Source: Liquorilactobacillus sicerae
GTDB taxonomy: Bacteria; Bacillota; Bacilli; Lactobacillales; Lactobacillaceae
Length of the DNA: 64,000 bases
Direction: 5' to 3'
NCBI RefSeq assembly: GCF_029916425.1
Contig: NZ_JAHAVQ010000005.1
Coordinates: 1 to 64,000, forward strand
A model generated the notes under the pieces. That model worked only from the letters and a program-made list of their open reading frames with translations. It searched no databases and was not told where the DNA came from. The translations under genes and the position numbers were made by a program. Positions 1-8,111 of the stretch are shown piece by piece. Position 1 is the first letter of the stretch. Each line of letters begins with the position of its first letter.

Positions 1-21
1 TTAAATTATCATTATTACATC

Positions 22-54
22 AAAAAAGCCATCCATTCCGCAGAACAGATAGCT
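22..54 (-). terminator. Intrinsic terminator downstream of lepB
   Basis: Read on the minus strand, an imperfect hairpin with AGC/GCT, ATC/GAT and TTC/GAA pairs around a short TGCG loop is followed by a run of six T. It lies about 100 bases past the signal peptidase stop. Nothing else recognisable is in the first 150 bases. Confidence 0.6.
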
Positions 55-150
55 TAATAATCCAGCTATACCAATTTAAATTGCAATTTAGGCAATTTTA
101 TTTATCAGTACTACTTGAAAAAGAACCACTATTCTTATCTTAAAACTATT

Positions 151-756
151 TTAATTGACCGTTGATGATCGATACGAATTAATAACTTTTTCTTTGGAGT
201 TCCAGAAAAAGACCTTAACAACACCATCAATTTTACTTTTGGGAACAAAACCATAATAGCGGCTATCGTTTGAATCTTTTCGATTATCGCCTAAAACAAA
301 ATATTCATTTTGCGGTACTTTGAAACTTTTTCCAGTCCCTAAAGTAACACCTTTGGCTTCACTTAACTGAGTTGATAAATGCAAGGTTCCCGAGGTTCTT
401 TGTTTTTTAGTAATGTAACCCTGCGGCATCTTTTTACCATTAACATATAACTGACCATCATTACGATACTCAATCGTATCACCAGGCATACCGATGACTC
501 TTTTAACATATTTCGTATTTTTTTGAATTGTTGGATTGTTGTGATCAATACCATATGCGTTAAAAACGACAACACTGTTGTGCTTGATTTTAGCAGGTTT
601 TAAAAGCATTACCCGTTCATTGTTTTGCAAATTAGGATACATTGAAGTTCCATCTACTTTAACAAATCCAAACAAAAACTGCTTAACGACTAACGCAATC
701 AATAGACCAACTATGACCGGTATTATCCAACTCATTATATTTTTAAAAGTTTGCAA
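151..756 (-). CDS. lepB: Signal peptidase I (first copy)
   Basis: This membrane-bound serine protease removes signal peptides from secreted proteins at the outer face of the membrane. The 201-residue protein has one N-terminal membrane segment (about residues 9-31). Box B follows with the catalytic Ser38 (GTSMYP), then the general-base Lys85 in YVKRVIGMPGD, and the LGDNR...DSR box near residues 155-166. Length and box order match the Gram-positive S26A family. The start is a TTG with a GAGGG ribosome site six bases upstream. A second paralogue lies at 19805-20359; such duplication is common in Firmicutes. Substrate preference cannot be read from the sequence. Confidence 0.95.
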   Translation of the reverse strand: MQTFKNIMSWIIPVIVGLLIALVVKQFLFGFVKVDGTSMYPNLQNNERVMLLKPAKIKHNSVVVFNAYGIDHNNPTIQKNTKYVKRVIGMPGDTIEYRNDGQLYVNGKKMPQGYITKKQRTSGTLHLSTQLSEAKGVTLGTGKSFKVPQNEYFVLGDNRKDSNDSRYYGFVPKSKIDGVVKVFFWNSKEKVINSYRSSTVN

Positions 757-787
757 CCTTATCCCTCATTTTTTCATCATTTATTAT

Positions 788-793
788 ATTATA
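788..793 (-). promoter_or_regulatory. Possible -10 element of lepB
   Basis: Minus-strand TATAAT 32 bases upstream of the TTG start, inside an AT-rich stretch. No convincing -35 hexamer is seen at 17 bases. Confidence 0.35.
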
Positions 794-811
794 ACTTGAA
801 AACTCTGCTTT

Positions 812-1231
812 TTAACGAATCTTCTGAACTTTCTCAGTTAAATTACTTTTCTTGGCATCAATTTTCTTTAAACTAATGAGATAAGTTGCAAATAGGCCAC
901 AAAATATTCCTTCATATAACAAAAACCAACCATTTTTCACATAAATAAATGGCATTAACATTGTTATCACATTTAAGCAGACTTTTATAAAAAATGGTCG
1001 CTGGTAAAAAAGAATTAAATTGCTGATCAGTGCAAGTACTCCAAAAGCAACTATTGCAATTGCTAAGAAAATAATTATGATAAAAATATCTGAACTATTG
1101 GCAATTTTTTCGGCTTGTTTTTCAGGAAACCCTTGATGAACATACAAGTTCACCATTATTCTAAAATAAGTGTCGTTTAAAACATATAATAATCCTGCTG
1201 CTCCAACGGCAATATTAAAGAAACGATTCAC
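812..1231 (-). CDS. Hypothetical four-helix membrane protein
   Basis: I do not recognise a family. About 139 residues from the GTG at 1231, which has GGGGAG nine bases upstream; the longer frame reaches a TTG at 1273 without a ribosome site. Four hydrophobic stretches are visible: one directly after the start, a long one rich in Ile/Phe/Ala in the middle, and two near the C-terminus separated by KNG. The tail is basic (KKIDAKK). It lies between lepB and a TIM-barrel protein on the same strand, with gaps wide enough for its own promoter. No function is suggested. Confidence 0.7.
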   Translation of the reverse strand: MNRFFNIAVGAAGLLYVLNDTYFRIMVNLYVHQGFPEKQAEKIANSSDIFIIIIFLAIAIVAFGVLALISNLILFYQRPFFIKVCLNVITMLMPFIYVKNGWFLLYEGIFCGLFATYLISLKKIDAKKSNLTEKVQKIR

Positions 1232-1385
1232 TAACTTCAACTCCCCTTTATTGAACTTTCGTGGTTGGTTCAACCGAATTATCGAAAGCTCAGATATTTA
1301 CTAGAGAAATTATATACTAACTAAAAATAGAATAGTAACACTTATGCTTAAACTTTAAAAAAACTTCAGTAAAGCAATTAAATTA

Positions 1386-2228
1386 TTAATTATCGGCCTC
1401 CATATGATAAATATTAAGTAAATATTGATGACTTAAAAGCTGTTCTTGACAATTATCATTGTCTTTTAAATTAATTTCATAAATATTGGTTGCTTTCGAG
1501 TTCAAGGTCGGCAAAATACGTCGCCAATCGATTCGCCCTTGACCAAGTGGTAAACTGTCATGTTTCAATCCCATTGAATCAACCAAATGGTAGTGGACAA
1601 TAGAAGACTTCAAATTTTGCAATGAATCGATCAACTGTTCATTATTTCCCTGTAATTTTATAAAGCAATGACTAGTATCAAATGCCAGTCGATAATGATG
1701 ATCAATAATTTCTTGTTCTTCGGCTTGCCCACCAAAATAAAAAATTGGTGAAATTGAATTTTCAAACATGATATGTTGTTGACCTAATTGGGCAAAATAA
1801 TCTAATTTTTGAAAGACCTTTTCTCTAGCAATTGCCAAAGAGGGATATAAGTCAATCATTTTTTGGGTATGACGCAAATAAGAGCCATGAACTAAGGTTT
1901 GAACATTCAGATCAAATGAAAGCTGTAATAAATCATTTGTGCTTTTGTCAATAAATTTTACCAAATCAGGAAAAACCGTTTGTGGTGCAACTAGTTCGGT
2001 AAATTCTCCTTGATAACGCATTGGATGATGTAAAACAATCTTGGAAGTCGCAACTGCTTGAACTAACTGAATTGCCTCTTTTAGTCGCTTCAAGCCAGAC
2101 TGGGTAAAATCATTTTCAGCTGTAAAAAATTCAAAGACTTCCGGTTTATATTGCAAACGATCATTTAGCTGATTAGGGATCGTTCCGCCCTTTAAACCAA
2201 GTTGCGGCCTTTTTATTTGCAAAGACAC
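1386..2228 (-). CDS. Sugar phosphate isomerase/epimerase-like TIM-barrel protein
   Basis: The fold suggested is the xylose-isomerase-like TIM barrel shared by endonuclease IV, hexulose-6-phosphate epimerases and related enzymes. Signs are the N-terminal LGLKGG strand, VLHHP, LVHGSYL, IMFENS (a metal-binding Glu position in the family), LAFDTSHC (Asp and His), and VHYHLVDS followed by the LGQGRIDWRRIL motif typical of the family's C-terminal strand. The substrate is unknown. The GTG at 2228 has AGGTGA five bases upstream; the frame also opens at 2237. It is not endonuclease IV itself, since the characteristic Nfo signatures are missing. Confidence 0.75.
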   Translation of the reverse strand: MSLQIKRPQLGLKGGTIPNQLNDRLQYKPEVFEFFTAENDFTQSGLKRLKEAIQLVQAVATSKIVLHHPMRYQGEFTELVAPQTVFPDLVKFIDKSTNDLLQLSFDLNVQTLVHGSYLRHTQKMIDLYPSLAIAREKVFQKLDYFAQLGQQHIMFENSISPIFYFGGQAEEQEIIDHHYRLAFDTSHCFIKLQGNNEQLIDSLQNLKSSIVHYHLVDSMGLKHDSLPLGQGRIDWRRILPTLNSKATNIYEINLKDNDNCQEQLLSHQYLLNIYHMEADN

Positions 2229-2259
2229 TTCTCTCACCTGCTTGATTAATTTAAATTCA

Positions 2260-2292
2260 AATAAAAACTGAGACGTTATAAAGCCTCAGTTT
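2260..2292 (-). terminator. Terminator downstream of degV
   Basis: Minus strand: AAACTGAG and CTCAGTTT arms around a 12-base loop, followed by TTATTTG. It separates degV from the TIM-barrel gene. Confidence 0.75.
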
Positions 2293-2306
2293 AATGATCC
2301 TGTTAA

Positions 2307-3173
2307 TTATAATTTATCAATATCTTCCATCCAAGCTAAAGCAATTGCTTTTTCGCCAAGGTGGGTCCCAATCACTGGGCCAAAATAGCTAATATCAACT
2401 GGATATGCTGGATACTTTTCAGTTAATTTTTCCTGCCACTGGATAGCAGCCGGTTCATCATTGGCATGAATAACAATCAATCTTAAAGGATAATCAATTG
2501 TTTGCCGCTCGTTTTCGAATAACTCTTCAGCACGTTTAATAGCTTTTTTCATTGAGCGAACCTTTTCAAAGGCAACAATCTTATGTGAATGACGGTCAAA
2601 AGTTAATAATGGCTTAATTTTAAGTACACTTCCAATAAAAGCTGAAGCATTTGAAAGACGCCCGCCACGGACTAAGTTTTGTAAATCATCAACGATAAAA
2701 ACTTCATTGGTCGTAGCACGTAATTGCTCAAGTTTTTTGATGACCGTATCTGGATCTAATCCTTGTTTAACCATTTTGGTAGCTGCTAAAACCAAATTTC
2801 CCATCACCATGACTGTGATTTGTGAATCAAAAGGAATTAACCGAGTATTTTTGACTTCTGCAGCGACTGTCTGCAGAGTTTGGACAAAACCAGAAATAGT
2901 ACTTGCTAAATGAATACTAATAACAGCTTCATAGCCTTCATCACCTAATTTTTCATAAAAATTAATCAGCTCACCAATTGAAGGTTGGGAAGTACTCGGA
3001 AAAGATGAGGAAGCCTTTAACTTTTTGTAAAACTCATCACTAGTAATGTCGATACCTTCCTGATAAACTTGATTGTCAATAATTACAGGAATTGGAATAA
3101 CCTTAATGTCATTTTCTTCAACCTGTTGTTTAGTTAAATATGCCGTACTGTCAGTGACAACAGCAATCTTCAT
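2307..3173 (-). CDS. degV: DegV family fatty-acid-binding protein
   Basis: DegV/FakB-type proteins bind a fatty acid and present it to the fatty acid kinase FakA, feeding exogenous fatty acids to phospholipid synthesis. This protein of about 288 residues starts with the diagnostic VVTDSTAYL and shows IPIPVII, the SSFPSTSQPS loop, ISIHLASTISG and the LVRGGRLSNA segment that contacts lipid in FakB structures. The start used is the ATG at 3173, because it begins the conserved domain. The longer frame from 3215 adds a cysteine-rich tail not found in the family. Which fatty acid is bound is unknown. Confidence 0.9.
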   Translation of the reverse strand: MKIAVVTDSTAYLTKQQVEENDIKVIPIPVIIDNQVYQEGIDITSDEFYKKLKASSSFPSTSQPSIGELINFYEKLGDEGYEAVISIHLASTISGFVQTLQTVAAEVKNTRLIPFDSQITVMVMGNLVLAATKMVKQGLDPDTVIKKLEQLRATTNEVFIVDDLQNLVRGGRLSNASAFIGSVLKIKPLLTFDRHSHKIVAFEKVRSMKKAIKRAEELFENERQTIDYPLRLIVIHANDEPAAIQWQEKLTEKYPAYPVDISYFGPVIGTHLGEKAIALAWMEDIDKL

Positions 3174-3255
3174 AAATTTACACCCACTTTTACTAATACT
3201 GAATAAGCATAACATAAAAACAAAAATTCAACCACTTAGCGCCACCTTGGCTGGT

Positions 3256-3681
3256 TCAGTCTAATCGTTCTAAACTATGCGATAAACGATTTAACAAAAT
3301 TTGCAACATATCTTGTTCTTCAACTGACCAATGACGAAAAAGCTGATCTGCAAACATCTTTAACTCAGTTTGCAGCTGTTGAACTGCACTTTCTCCTTTT
3401 TCAGTACTAACATAATTGATTTTTTTGCGCCCACCATGACTTTTGCCAGCTGTTAAATGGTCAATAAACTTTTTAGCTGAAAGCCTTGAAAGTTGACGAC
3501 TCAGCGTTGATACATTTAATTGTGTTAGTTCTGCTAACTTTTCCTGAGTTTGATTACCATTGATTATTTTGATCAGCAACTGCCATTCGGCGATCGTCAG
3601 ACCATAATTATGAACTATTTTCTTTAAAGCATCATAATACTGCTTTTGAATAACTAATAAGCTATCTAAACATGACCGCAT
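3256..3681 (-). CDS. MarR family transcriptional regulator
   Basis: A winged helix-turn-helix repressor of about 141 residues. The reader helix region is LAELTQLNVSTLSRQLSRL, followed by a wing with KSHGGRKKINYVSTEKG, which is the MarR pattern. The ATG at 3681 has GGGGAG five bases upstream and is preferred over the ATG at 3699, which would place that ribosome site inside the gene. Ligand and targets are unknown. It is divergent from rqcH, and the intergenic space holds an 11-base palindrome that could be its operator. Confidence 0.85.
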   Translation of the reverse strand: MRSCLDSLLVIQKQYYDALKKIVHNYGLTIAEWQLLIKIINGNQTQEKLAELTQLNVSTLSRQLSRLSAKKFIDHLTAGKSHGGRKKINYVSTEKGESAVQQLQTELKMFADQLFRHWSVEEQDMLQILLNRLSHSLERLD

Positions 3682-3722
3682 AGAATCTCCCCATTTCAAG
3701 AAAACTGCTCTGTAGTGAAAAA

Positions 3723-3733
3723 TGCATTATGCA
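3723..3733. promoter_or_regulatory. Palindrome, possible MarR operator
   Basis: A perfect TGCAT-T-ATGCA palindrome 42 bases upstream of the marR start, between marR and rqcH. MarR proteins often bind such sites at their own promoter; that link is inference. Confidence 0.35.
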
Positions 3734-3789
3734 AAATACATATTCATTATGAAATAAAAATTGAAGAATATCAATAGTTATGATTAATT

Positions 3790-3818
3790 TTGCGCTTTCA
3801 AACGATAAAATGTAAAAT
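3790..3818 (+). promoter_or_regulatory. Probable rqcH promoter
   Basis: TTGCGC, a 17-base spacer, then TAAAAT, 39 bases upstream of the rqcH start. The -10 matches 5 of 6 consensus bases, the -35 only 3 of 6. Confidence 0.45.
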
Positions 3819-3857
3819 AAATGTTAGAACAAAAAATGAAAGAGGGTTGGCAAAGTA

Positions 3858-5582
3858 ATGCCTTTTGATGGCCTTTTTACCCATGCAATGGTGAGTGAAC
3901 TAAAGCAACATATTCTGCATGGTCGAATTACTAAGATTTCACAACCATATCCGAACGAAGTAATTATAACTTTGCGAGCTCAGCGACATAATTATCCACT
4001 TTTACTGTCAGCTCATCCAAATTACGCTCGCGTTCAAATTACCAAGATTCCTTATGATAACCCACCAGTTCCAACTAATTTTACTATGAAGTTGCGGAAA
4101 TATCTTGATGGTGCGGTGTTATTGAATATTAGTCAGTTGGAAAATGATCGGGTAATCAATTTTGATTTAACGGCTCGCAATGAGCTCGGTGATGCCTTTG
4201 CACTGCGCCTTAGTGTTGAAATTATGGGGCGCCACAGCAATGTAATTTTGATTGATCCTCAGCAAAACAAAATTCTTGACGCCATTAAGCATATCGGACC
4301 CAGTCAAAATCGTTACCGGATGCTACTTCCGGGAGCTGAATATCTTGCTCCACCGCAACAAGACAAAAGCAATCCGTTTATTGAAGCAAGCAAAAATGGC
4401 CAATACCTAACTTTAGTCGCTAACTATCCTAATCGGGATGTTTTAGCCAAACAGTTGCAAATCACTTACCAAGGTTTTGGTCGTGAACACGCACTCTATT
4501 TTGCTGATCAGCTACATCAAGCTCAAAGCAACGCTGAACTCCAACAGATTTGGCAAAATTGCTTGCAGCAAGTCAATTGTCCAACGCCCGTCATTGTTAA
4601 AGATTCAAAAATTTTCTTTTCTTGCTTTGCTTATTCACCAAAATATGTAATTAAACAAATGTCTTCATTAAGTGAATTATTAGATGAATTTTATCAACAA
4701 AAAGCGACCCATGACCGGGTACATCAACTGGGCGGTCAGTTGATTGACGTAATTAAAAATCATTTGCATAAAGATCGCAAAAAAGCCAAGAAGTTAGCAC
4801 AAGCTTTGCAGACTAGTCAGCAAGCTGACCAATATCGAATAAAAGGAGAAATCCTCACAACTTATCTTAATCAAGTTAAACGTGGCGAACAACAAATTGA
4901 ATTACCAAATTATTATGATCAGCTAAAACCCTTGCAGATTCAATTAGCACCTAGCCTGTCTCCCGCTAAAAATGCTCAAAAGTACTTTAAAAAATATCAA
5001 AAACTAAAAAGCTCAGTTGCTTATGTGTCCAAACAATTAGACTTAACTAACGAGGAAATTGATTATCTGGAAGGAATTCAAACGCAAATTGAGTTAGCAA
5101 AGCCACAAGATCTGCCAGGAATTAAAACTGAACTGCAGGAACAGGGATATTTAAAACTACCGAAAAAAGAAAAAAAGCAGAAAAATCACCAATCGAAAAG
5201 TCAGCCAGAAAAGTTTTATGCATCTGACCAAACGCAGATCTTGGTTGGGAAAAATAATTTGCAAAATGACCAATTAACCTTAAAAACAGCCGCAAAATCT
5301 GACATTTGGCTGCATGCTAAAAATGTCCCTGGCTCACATGTGATCATTCACGCTTCTCAGCCTAGTCAAACCACTTTGCTTGAAGCAGCCAATTTGGCAG
5401 CCTATTTTTCAAAATCACGTGGATCAGCTACTGTCCCCGTTGATTATGTGATGGTAAAAAAAATTCGCAAACCAAACGGAGCGCGACCAGGCTTTGTAAT
5501 TTATGAAGGACAAAAAACTTTATTTGTAACTCCTGATAAAGGATTAGTTGAAAAACTGCGAGAATTGAATAAGGATAATTAA
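3858..5582 (+). CDS. rqcH: Rqc2/NFACT ribosome quality control factor RqcH
   Basis: RqcH binds 50S subunits carrying a stalled peptidyl-tRNA, recruits tRNA-Ala and adds C-terminal alanine tails that mark the chain for degradation. It was formerly annotated as fibronectin-binding protein (FbpA/Fbp54), because of surface adhesion reports in streptococci. The 574-residue protein has the NFACT-N start (MPFDGLFTHAMVSEL), a central coiled-coil region rich in Lys/Gln (about 290-410), a basic linker (KKEKKQKN, about 437), and the C-terminal NFACT-R domain with SDIWLHAKNVPGSHVIIH near residue 485. The gene stands alone and shares a bidirectional terminator with parC. Confidence 0.93.
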   Translation: MPFDGLFTHAMVSELKQHILHGRITKISQPYPNEVIITLRAQRHNYPLLLSAHPNYARVQITKIPYDNPPVPTNFTMKLRKYLDGAVLLNISQLENDRVINFDLTARNELGDAFALRLSVEIMGRHSNVILIDPQQNKILDAIKHIGPSQNRYRMLLPGAEYLAPPQQDKSNPFIEASKNGQYLTLVANYPNRDVLAKQLQITYQGFGREHALYFADQLHQAQSNAELQQIWQNCLQQVNCPTPVIVKDSKIFFSCFAYSPKYVIKQMSSLSELLDEFYQQKATHDRVHQLGGQLIDVIKNHLHKDRKKAKKLAQALQTSQQADQYRIKGEILTTYLNQVKRGEQQIELPNYYDQLKPLQIQLAPSLSPAKNAQKYFKKYQKLKSSVAYVSKQLDLTNEEIDYLEGIQTQIELAKPQDLPGIKTELQEQGYLKLPKKEKKQKNHQSKSQPEKFYASDQTQILVGKNNLQNDQLTLKTAAKSDIWLHAKNVPGSHVIIHASQPSQTTLLEAANLAAYFSKSRGSATVPVDYVMVKKIRKPNGARPGFVIYEGQKTLFVTPDKGLVEKLRELNKDN

Positions 5583-5605
5583 AATAAGTTTTTTTGCATA
5601 ATAAA

Positions 5606-5656
5606 ATAAAAGATTGCTAGCTGAATTAACCAAATTTTCAACTAGCAATCTTTTTA
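5606..5656. terminator. Bidirectional terminator between rqcH and parC
   Basis: Arms AGATTGCTAGCTGAA and TTCAACTAGCAATCT (one mismatch) are flanked by A-runs on the left and T-runs on the right, so the hairpin can end both convergent transcripts. Confidence 0.85.
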
Positions 5657-5657
5657 T

Positions 5658-8111
5658 TTAGTGATTGTCCTCTTGCTGCAGATCAATTAAATCAACATAC
5701 GCAATTTTCCCTTGTGTTTCAGTGTCAACGACAAATGAACCATTTGAATAACGATCAGCTAATGAATGAGCAGCTAAGTTTAATTGGACTTTCTCATTTT
5801 GATCAGTCGTTATCAACCAAGCCTGATTTAAAGCGGCAACTGCTGCGAATTTTATCCGATGCGGATTTCGCTTTAATTCACGTAAGATTTGCACTCCGCG
5901 CCGTGCTCTGGAAGTTTCAGGGATTTCACTGACCTTCATGCGTTTAAAAGCTCCACGCTGAGTCAAAAGACCGATTGCTTGATCTTGAGTGACTAGCAAA
6001 ACTGCGGCTAGGCAATCATCACGCAAATCCATTGCCTTAACTCCAGCAGCTTTAGCACCATTGATTGGTACCTCGGTTAATGGATAACGCAAACCATAAC
6101 CCCTTTGTGAGCAGCAAAGAACTTCGAGAGCTGGTATTTTTTTAGCTGGTACATAATCAACCGTTATTAAACGATCATCCTGACCTTTTAACTTGATGGC
6201 AGTCATTGCCCGACTGCGATAAGTTCGTCCAGGTTTTAAATCCGTCAGACTAGTCAACTTAACTGCACCATTCGAAGTGGCCAATAAAAAGTAACCGGCA
6301 GTTTGCAAATTTTTAAATACCACTGCCTGCAAAATATTTTCGTTATTTGCCAAGCCAACTGTTTGTGACAAATGTTGACCCGTATCCTTCCATTTGGCAT
6401 CAGGAATTTCATGAATCGGCCGATAAATCAGATTTCCATGATCGGTAAAAATCATTAAGTGATCAAGTGTATTGACCTTTTGTTGGAAAATAATTTGATC
6501 TTCTGCCTTCACCCCATTTTCTTGATCGCCAGATGCTGCAAATGAACGCAAAGAACTACGCTTCAGATAACCATCATGGCTGACTAAGACCATCACATCT
6601 TCGGCAGCCACCATCACTTCCGTATCGATTTGTAATTTTTCCACTTCTTCTTCAATCTTGGTTTTGCGCGTGGTTGCATATTCATGATCAATCGCTGTCA
6701 ATTCTTTAATGATAACTTGATCGAGCTCATGCGGATCATGCAAGATTAATTGATAAGCCGTTATTTTTTGTTTCAAATCCGCGGCTTCTTGCTGCAAAGC
6801 GGTAACATCCGTATTGGTCAAGCGATATAATTGCAGCGAGACAATTGCTTCAGCCTGAGCAATTGTAAAACCATACTGGCTGACTAAATTGTCTTTGGCA
6901 TCTTGTTTGTTTTGACTACTGCGGATCGTCTTGATTACTTGATCAAGAATTGACAAAGCCTTAATCAAACCAGCCACAATATGTGCTCGCTCTTGAGCTT
7001 TTTTTAAATCAAATTCTGTCCGGCGCGTGACCACTTGCTGTTGATGTTTTAAATAAGCACTTAAAATTTGTTTTAAACCGACTTGCTCAGGACGCTTATC
7101 ATTAATGGCCACCATATTAAAGTTATAGGAAATTTGCAAGTCGGTATTTTTCAACAAATAATTCAAAATCCCTTGCGAATTTGCATTACGCTTAAGCTCG
7201 ATTGCAATCCTTAATCCTTGACGGTCACTTTCATCACGAACTTCAGCAATTCCTTCAACTTTTTTGGTTAGTCGAACTTCATCGATTCGTTTAACTAGTT
7301 GCGCTTTATTAACTTCATACGGAATCTCCGTCACAATAATTTGTGAACGTCCACCTTTAAGATTCTCAAATTTCGTTTGAGCCCGGACAATAACTCTTCC
7401 ACGACCAGTTCGGTACGCCTTAATGATCTCATCTTTTCCCTGCACAATTCCACCAGTTGGAAAATCTGGCCCCTTAACAAACTTCATTAAGTCGCGTAAT
7501 TCAGCCGTTGGATGATTTAACAGATAGATCACGGCTTGAATTGTTTCATGCAAATTATGCGGCGGAATTTCAGTTGCGTAACCAGCCGAAATTCCAGTTG
7601 CACCATTAACTAGTAAATTAGGAAAACGAGCCGGTAAAACAGTTGGCTCTTCCTCAGTATCATCGAAATTCGGTACAAAATCGACTGTTTTTTTCTGGAT
7701 ATCACGCAACATTTCGGCAGCAATTTTACTCAAACGCGCCTCAGTATAACGCATGGCTGCTGGTGGATCGCCATCCATTGAGCCGTTATTGCCATGCATC
7801 TCAATCAGTGGCTCTCGTAGTTTCCAATTTTGACTTAAACGAACCATTGCTTCATAAATTGAACTATCACCATGGGGATGAAAGTTACCCATGACATTCC
7901 CGACTGATTTGGCTGATTTTCGGAAGACTTTATCGTAAGTATTGCCATCCTGATTCATAGCATACAAAATTCGGCGCTGAACCGGTTTTAAGCCATCACG
8001 AATATCTGGTAAAGCCCTTTCTTGAATAATGTATTTTGAATATCGACCGAAACGTTCTCCCATTACCGCTTCCAAAGAGAGTTCTTGAATCTTGCTTTCA
8101 TCGGCTGCCAT
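5658..8111 (-). CDS. parC: DNA topoisomerase IV subunit A
   Basis: The breakage-reunion subunit of topoisomerase IV, which unlinks replicated chromosomes. The 817-residue protein has the quinolone-pocket region (HPHGDSSIYEAMVRLSQ, about 77-93), the catalytic Tyr in AAMRYTEARLS (about 120), a central coiled-coil arm (about 360-480), and a C-terminal beta-pinwheel region. It overlaps the upstream parE stop by one base (TAATG), so the pair is translationally coupled. Assignment as ParC rather than GyrA rests on length and on the parE-parC/plsY arrangement. Confidence 0.95.
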   Translation of the reverse strand: MAADESKIQELSLEAVMGERFGRYSKYIIQERALPDIRDGLKPVQRRILYAMNQDGNTYDKVFRKSAKSVGNVMGNFHPHGDSSIYEAMVRLSQNWKLREPLIEMHGNNGSMDGDPPAAMRYTEARLSKIAAEMLRDIQKKTVDFVPNFDDTEEEPTVLPARFPNLLVNGATGISAGYATEIPPHNLHETIQAVIYLLNHPTAELRDLMKFVKGPDFPTGGIVQGKDEIIKAYRTGRGRVIVRAQTKFENLKGGRSQIIVTEIPYEVNKAQLVKRIDEVRLTKKVEGIAEVRDESDRQGLRIAIELKRNANSQGILNYLLKNTDLQISYNFNMVAINDKRPEQVGLKQILSAYLKHQQQVVTRRTEFDLKKAQERAHIVAGLIKALSILDQVIKTIRSSQNKQDAKDNLVSQYGFTIAQAEAIVSLQLYRLTNTDVTALQQEAADLKQKITAYQLILHDPHELDQVIIKELTAIDHEYATTRKTKIEEEVEKLQIDTEVMVAAEDVMVLVSHDGYLKRSSLRSFAASGDQENGVKAEDQIIFQQKVNTLDHLMIFTDHGNLIYRPIHEIPDAKWKDTGQHLSQTVGLANNENILQAVVFKNLQTAGYFLLATSNGAVKLTSLTDLKPGRTYRSRAMTAIKLKGQDDRLITVDYVPAKKIPALEVLCCSQRGYGLRYPLTEVPINGAKAAGVKAMDLRDDCLAAVLLVTQDQAIGLLTQRGAFKRMKVSEIPETSRARRGVQILRELKRNPHRIKFAAVAALNQAWLITTDQNEKVQLNLAAHSLADRYSNGSFVVDTETQGKIAYVDLIDLQQEDNH

